Source: Rhizobium sp. NFR03
GTDB taxonomy: Bacteria; Pseudomonadota; Alphaproteobacteria; Rhizobiales; Rhizobiaceae
Assembly: GCF_900111275.1 (NCBI RefSeq)
Contig: NZ_FOGR01000011.1
Span: 1-64,000 of the forward strand
DNA: 64,000 bases
Reading direction: 5' to 3'
In this document: in pieces, positions 62,568 through 64,000 of the stretch
How positions within the stretch are numbered: the stretch's first letter is position 1
Layout: the number at the start of each line of letters is the position of its first letter
Program-made: the position numbers and the translations under genes
The notes under the pieces: model-generated
Databases searched by the model: none
Seen by the model: only the letters and a program-made list of their open reading frames with translations
What the model was told of the DNA's origin: nothing

Positions 62568-63311
62568 ATGGCTGTGACGAAAGATGCTCCGGCGCATTTT
62601 CCCCGCATTGCCGCTTGTGGAGACAGCGCCCTCACGATCGAATTCGCCGACGGAATAGACGAGGCGACCAGCGGGCGCGTCGTTGCCTTGGCCGACCTTC
62701 TGGCGAATGGGACGATCATCGGCATCAGGGACCTCGTGCCCACCTACAGGTCGCTCCTCGTGCAGTACGATCCGGCTCTCGTTCGCGGTCGCGACCTGAC
62801 ATCGCAGCTCCTTGATCTGCTGGAGCGCCAGCCGGAAGCGGAAAGCGGCGCGCGCCATATGATCGTGCCGGTCCTGTATGGCGGCGAAACCGGTGCGGAT
62901 CTCGATGCTCTCGCCGCATTGAAGGAGATGACGCGCAGCGACCTAATCGCGCTGCATGCTTCCGCCCAATATCGTGTCTATATGATCGGTTTTGCTCCCG
63001 GCTTCGCCTATCTCGGCGGGCTGCCCGAACGGTTGCATACGCCCCGGCTAGCCGTGCCGCGGCAGAGGATCGAAGCCGGCGCGATCGGCATCGGCGGTCA
63101 GCAGGCAAGCATCAACTCGGTTCCCGGGCCGAGCGGATGGCGGTTTATCGCGCGGACGCCGTTGAAGCTGTTCGACCCTTACCGCGCGGAGCCATGTTTG
63201 CTGCGCGCCGGCGACCGCATTCGTTTCCGCCCTATCGAGGCGGCCGAGGCCGCGGATCTCGATGCGGCTGTGGCCAGAGGTGAGCCTGTCGAGCAATGGG
63301 AGGCGGCATGA
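62568..63311 (+). CDS. pxpB: 5-oxoprolinase subunit B (KipI/allophanate hydrolase subunit 1 family)
   Basis: 247 aa from ATG 62568 (AAGGGAACGG upstream; ATG 62547 is also possible). FPRIAACGDSALTIEFADGI at the N-terminus, IVPVLYGGETGADLDALAAL, the YMIGFAPGFAYLGGL core and GGQQASINSVPGPSGWRFI are family signatures. Overlaps the pxpC start by 4 nt. Subunit of the ATP-dependent 5-oxoprolinase. Confidence 0.92.
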   Translation: MAVTKDAPAHFPRIAACGDSALTIEFADGIDEATSGRVVALADLLANGTIIGIRDLVPTYRSLLVQYDPALVRGRDLTSQLLDLLERQPEAESGARHMIVPVLYGGETGADLDALAALKEMTRSDLIALHASAQYRVYMIGFAPGFAYLGGLPERLHTPRLAVPRQRIEAGAIGIGGQQASINSVPGPSGWRFIARTPLKLFDPYRAEPCLLRAGDRIRFRPIEAAEAADLDAAVARGEPVEQWEAA

Positions 63312-64000
63312 GCGTCCTCCATGTCAAGGATGCCGGTCCGATGATGACGGTGCAGGATCTCGGCCGGGCCGGGCTCTCTCGCTTCGGCGTTTCAGGGGCG
63401 GGACCCATGGACACGCCGTCGCTGCGGATCGCCAACCGCCTCGTTGGAAATGCGGAGACGGATGCCGGGCTCGAATTCGCGCAGGTCGGGGGAACGTTCG
63501 TCGTGGACACCCCAGTGCGTATTGCCGTCACAGGTGCGGCCGTCGGTATGACGATCGACGGCAAACCCCTCCACGCCTGGGAAAGCCACCATTTACTGCC
63601 GGGGCAGACACTTCGCATCGGCGCCGTTATCAACGCCGTCTGGGGTTACCTTGCAATATCCGGTGGCATCGATACGCCTCCTGTCCTCGGTGCGCGAACG
63701 ACCCATCTGCGCACCGGGCTTGGCGGTCTCGACGGGCGGCGGCTCGCCGCCGGCGATCGTTTGCCGCTCGGCACCGGGTCAAGCGCGCCGCTCCTCGCCA
63801 TGCGCCAGCCTCTGGCCCGGCCGCGCGGCCCGTTTCGTATCGTGCCGGGGCCGCAGGCCGGGCATTTCGATGCGGCGGCCTGGAAGCTCTTTCTCGAAGA
63901 GCCGTTTCGTATCGCCACCCATCGCGACCGGATGGCGCAGATGCTGGACGGACCGGCGATTTCAGCCTTTGCCGGCCATGACATCATTTCCGACGGGACG
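63308..64000 (+). CDS. pxpC: 5-oxoprolinase subunit C, 3' end outside window
   Basis: 231 codons visible, open to the end. Begins MSVLHVKDAGPMMTVQDLGR, followed by FGVSGAGPMDTPSLRIANRL, GYLAISGGIDTPPVLGARTT and HRDRMAQMLDGPAI. These mark the biotin-dependent carboxyltransferase-like (KipA/PxpC) family; full-length proteins are about 330 aa, so roughly a third is missing. Coupled to pxpB by the ATGA overlap. Confidence 0.92.
   Translation, partial: MSVLHVKDAGPMMTVQDLGRAGLSRFGVSGAGPMDTPSLRIANRLVGNAETDAGLEFAQVGGTFVVDTPVRIAVTGAAVGMTIDGKPLHAWESHHLLPGQTLRIGAVINAVWGYLAISGGIDTPPVLGARTTHLRTGLGGLDGRRLAAGDRLPLGTGSSAPLLAMRQPLARPRGPFRIVPGPQAGHFDAAAWKLFLEEPFRIATHRDRMAQMLDGPAISAFAGHDIISDGT

Noticed and set aside
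1-64000. tRNA, rRNA, insertion sequences, integrase or attachment sites
   Set aside because: I found no transposase, integrase, terminal inverted repeat pair with target duplication, or tRNA-like cloverleaf in the window.

Overview
The window looks like a high-GC alphaproteobacterial replicon, most likely from the Rhizobiales and probably the Rhizobiaceae. The evidence is gene content rather than a marker gene: dense sugar and sugar-acid ABC/TRAP cassettes each with their own regulator, small DUF982- and DUF6894-type proteins, an Mfd-like paralog, a YcbK-type DUF882 protein, and an intergenic palindrome of the kind scattered through rhizobial genomes. There are no rRNA or tRNA genes, no transposases and no CRISPR array, and very few core genes. 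This fits an accessory or chromid-like metabolic region.

Layout. 1-2300: the 3' end of a protein built from octapeptides arranged in four near-identical 408-bp units, two terminator hairpins, then a small doubtful ORF with its own terminator. 2305-5390: a quinone-oxidoreductase-like gene divergent from an HxlR regulator, then MYG1-like and Gre-like genes. 5475-13293: a LacI regulator, an ABC sugar importer (binding protein, two permeases, ATPase) and a GH2 beta-galactosidase-like enzyme, with a matching A/T palindrome before the regulator and before the transporter. 13459-23258: a second sugar system: SorC regulator, FGGY kinase and two-subunit transketolase on the minus strand, divergent from a ribose-type ABC importer and two SDR dehydrogenases. 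Copies of a GTGAAT-N4-ATTCAC motif lie at the regulator gene and at both divergent promoters.

23413-34458: a mixed block with a DUF982 protein, a complete cyoB without cyoA/C/D beside it, DUF6894, a Crp/Fnr regulator, a coiled-coil protein, DUF2809 and DUF817 membrane proteins, an HxlR/SDR divergent pair, and a shortened Mfd paralog. 34581-44875: a sugar-acid locus closely resembling D-xylonate catabolism (XylD dehydratase, XylX-type FAH dehydratase, TRAP transporter) with two NAD-dependent hydroxyacid dehydrogenases, an FAD-linked oxidase and a FadR-type GntR regulator whose probable 13-bp operator occurs in both control regions. 45032-48692: a glycoside hydrolase with a displaced 5' end, an OhrR-like MarR regulator lacking the usual Cys with a partner oxidoreductase, and a DUF882 peptidase-like protein. 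49018-54741: a dipeptide-type ABC operon. 55064-60692: a membrane protein and a TetR-controlled RND efflux pair. 60712-64000: a D-amino-acid-transaminase-like gene and the pxpA/pxpB/pxpC 5-oxoprolinase genes; pxpC runs off the window.

The unifying theme is scavenging of plant-derived carbon: galactosides, a pentitol or branched pentose derivative, aldonic acids, peptides and 5-oxoproline. Most cassettes carry a local repressor, and several probable operators can be read directly because the same palindrome recurs at the expected promoters.
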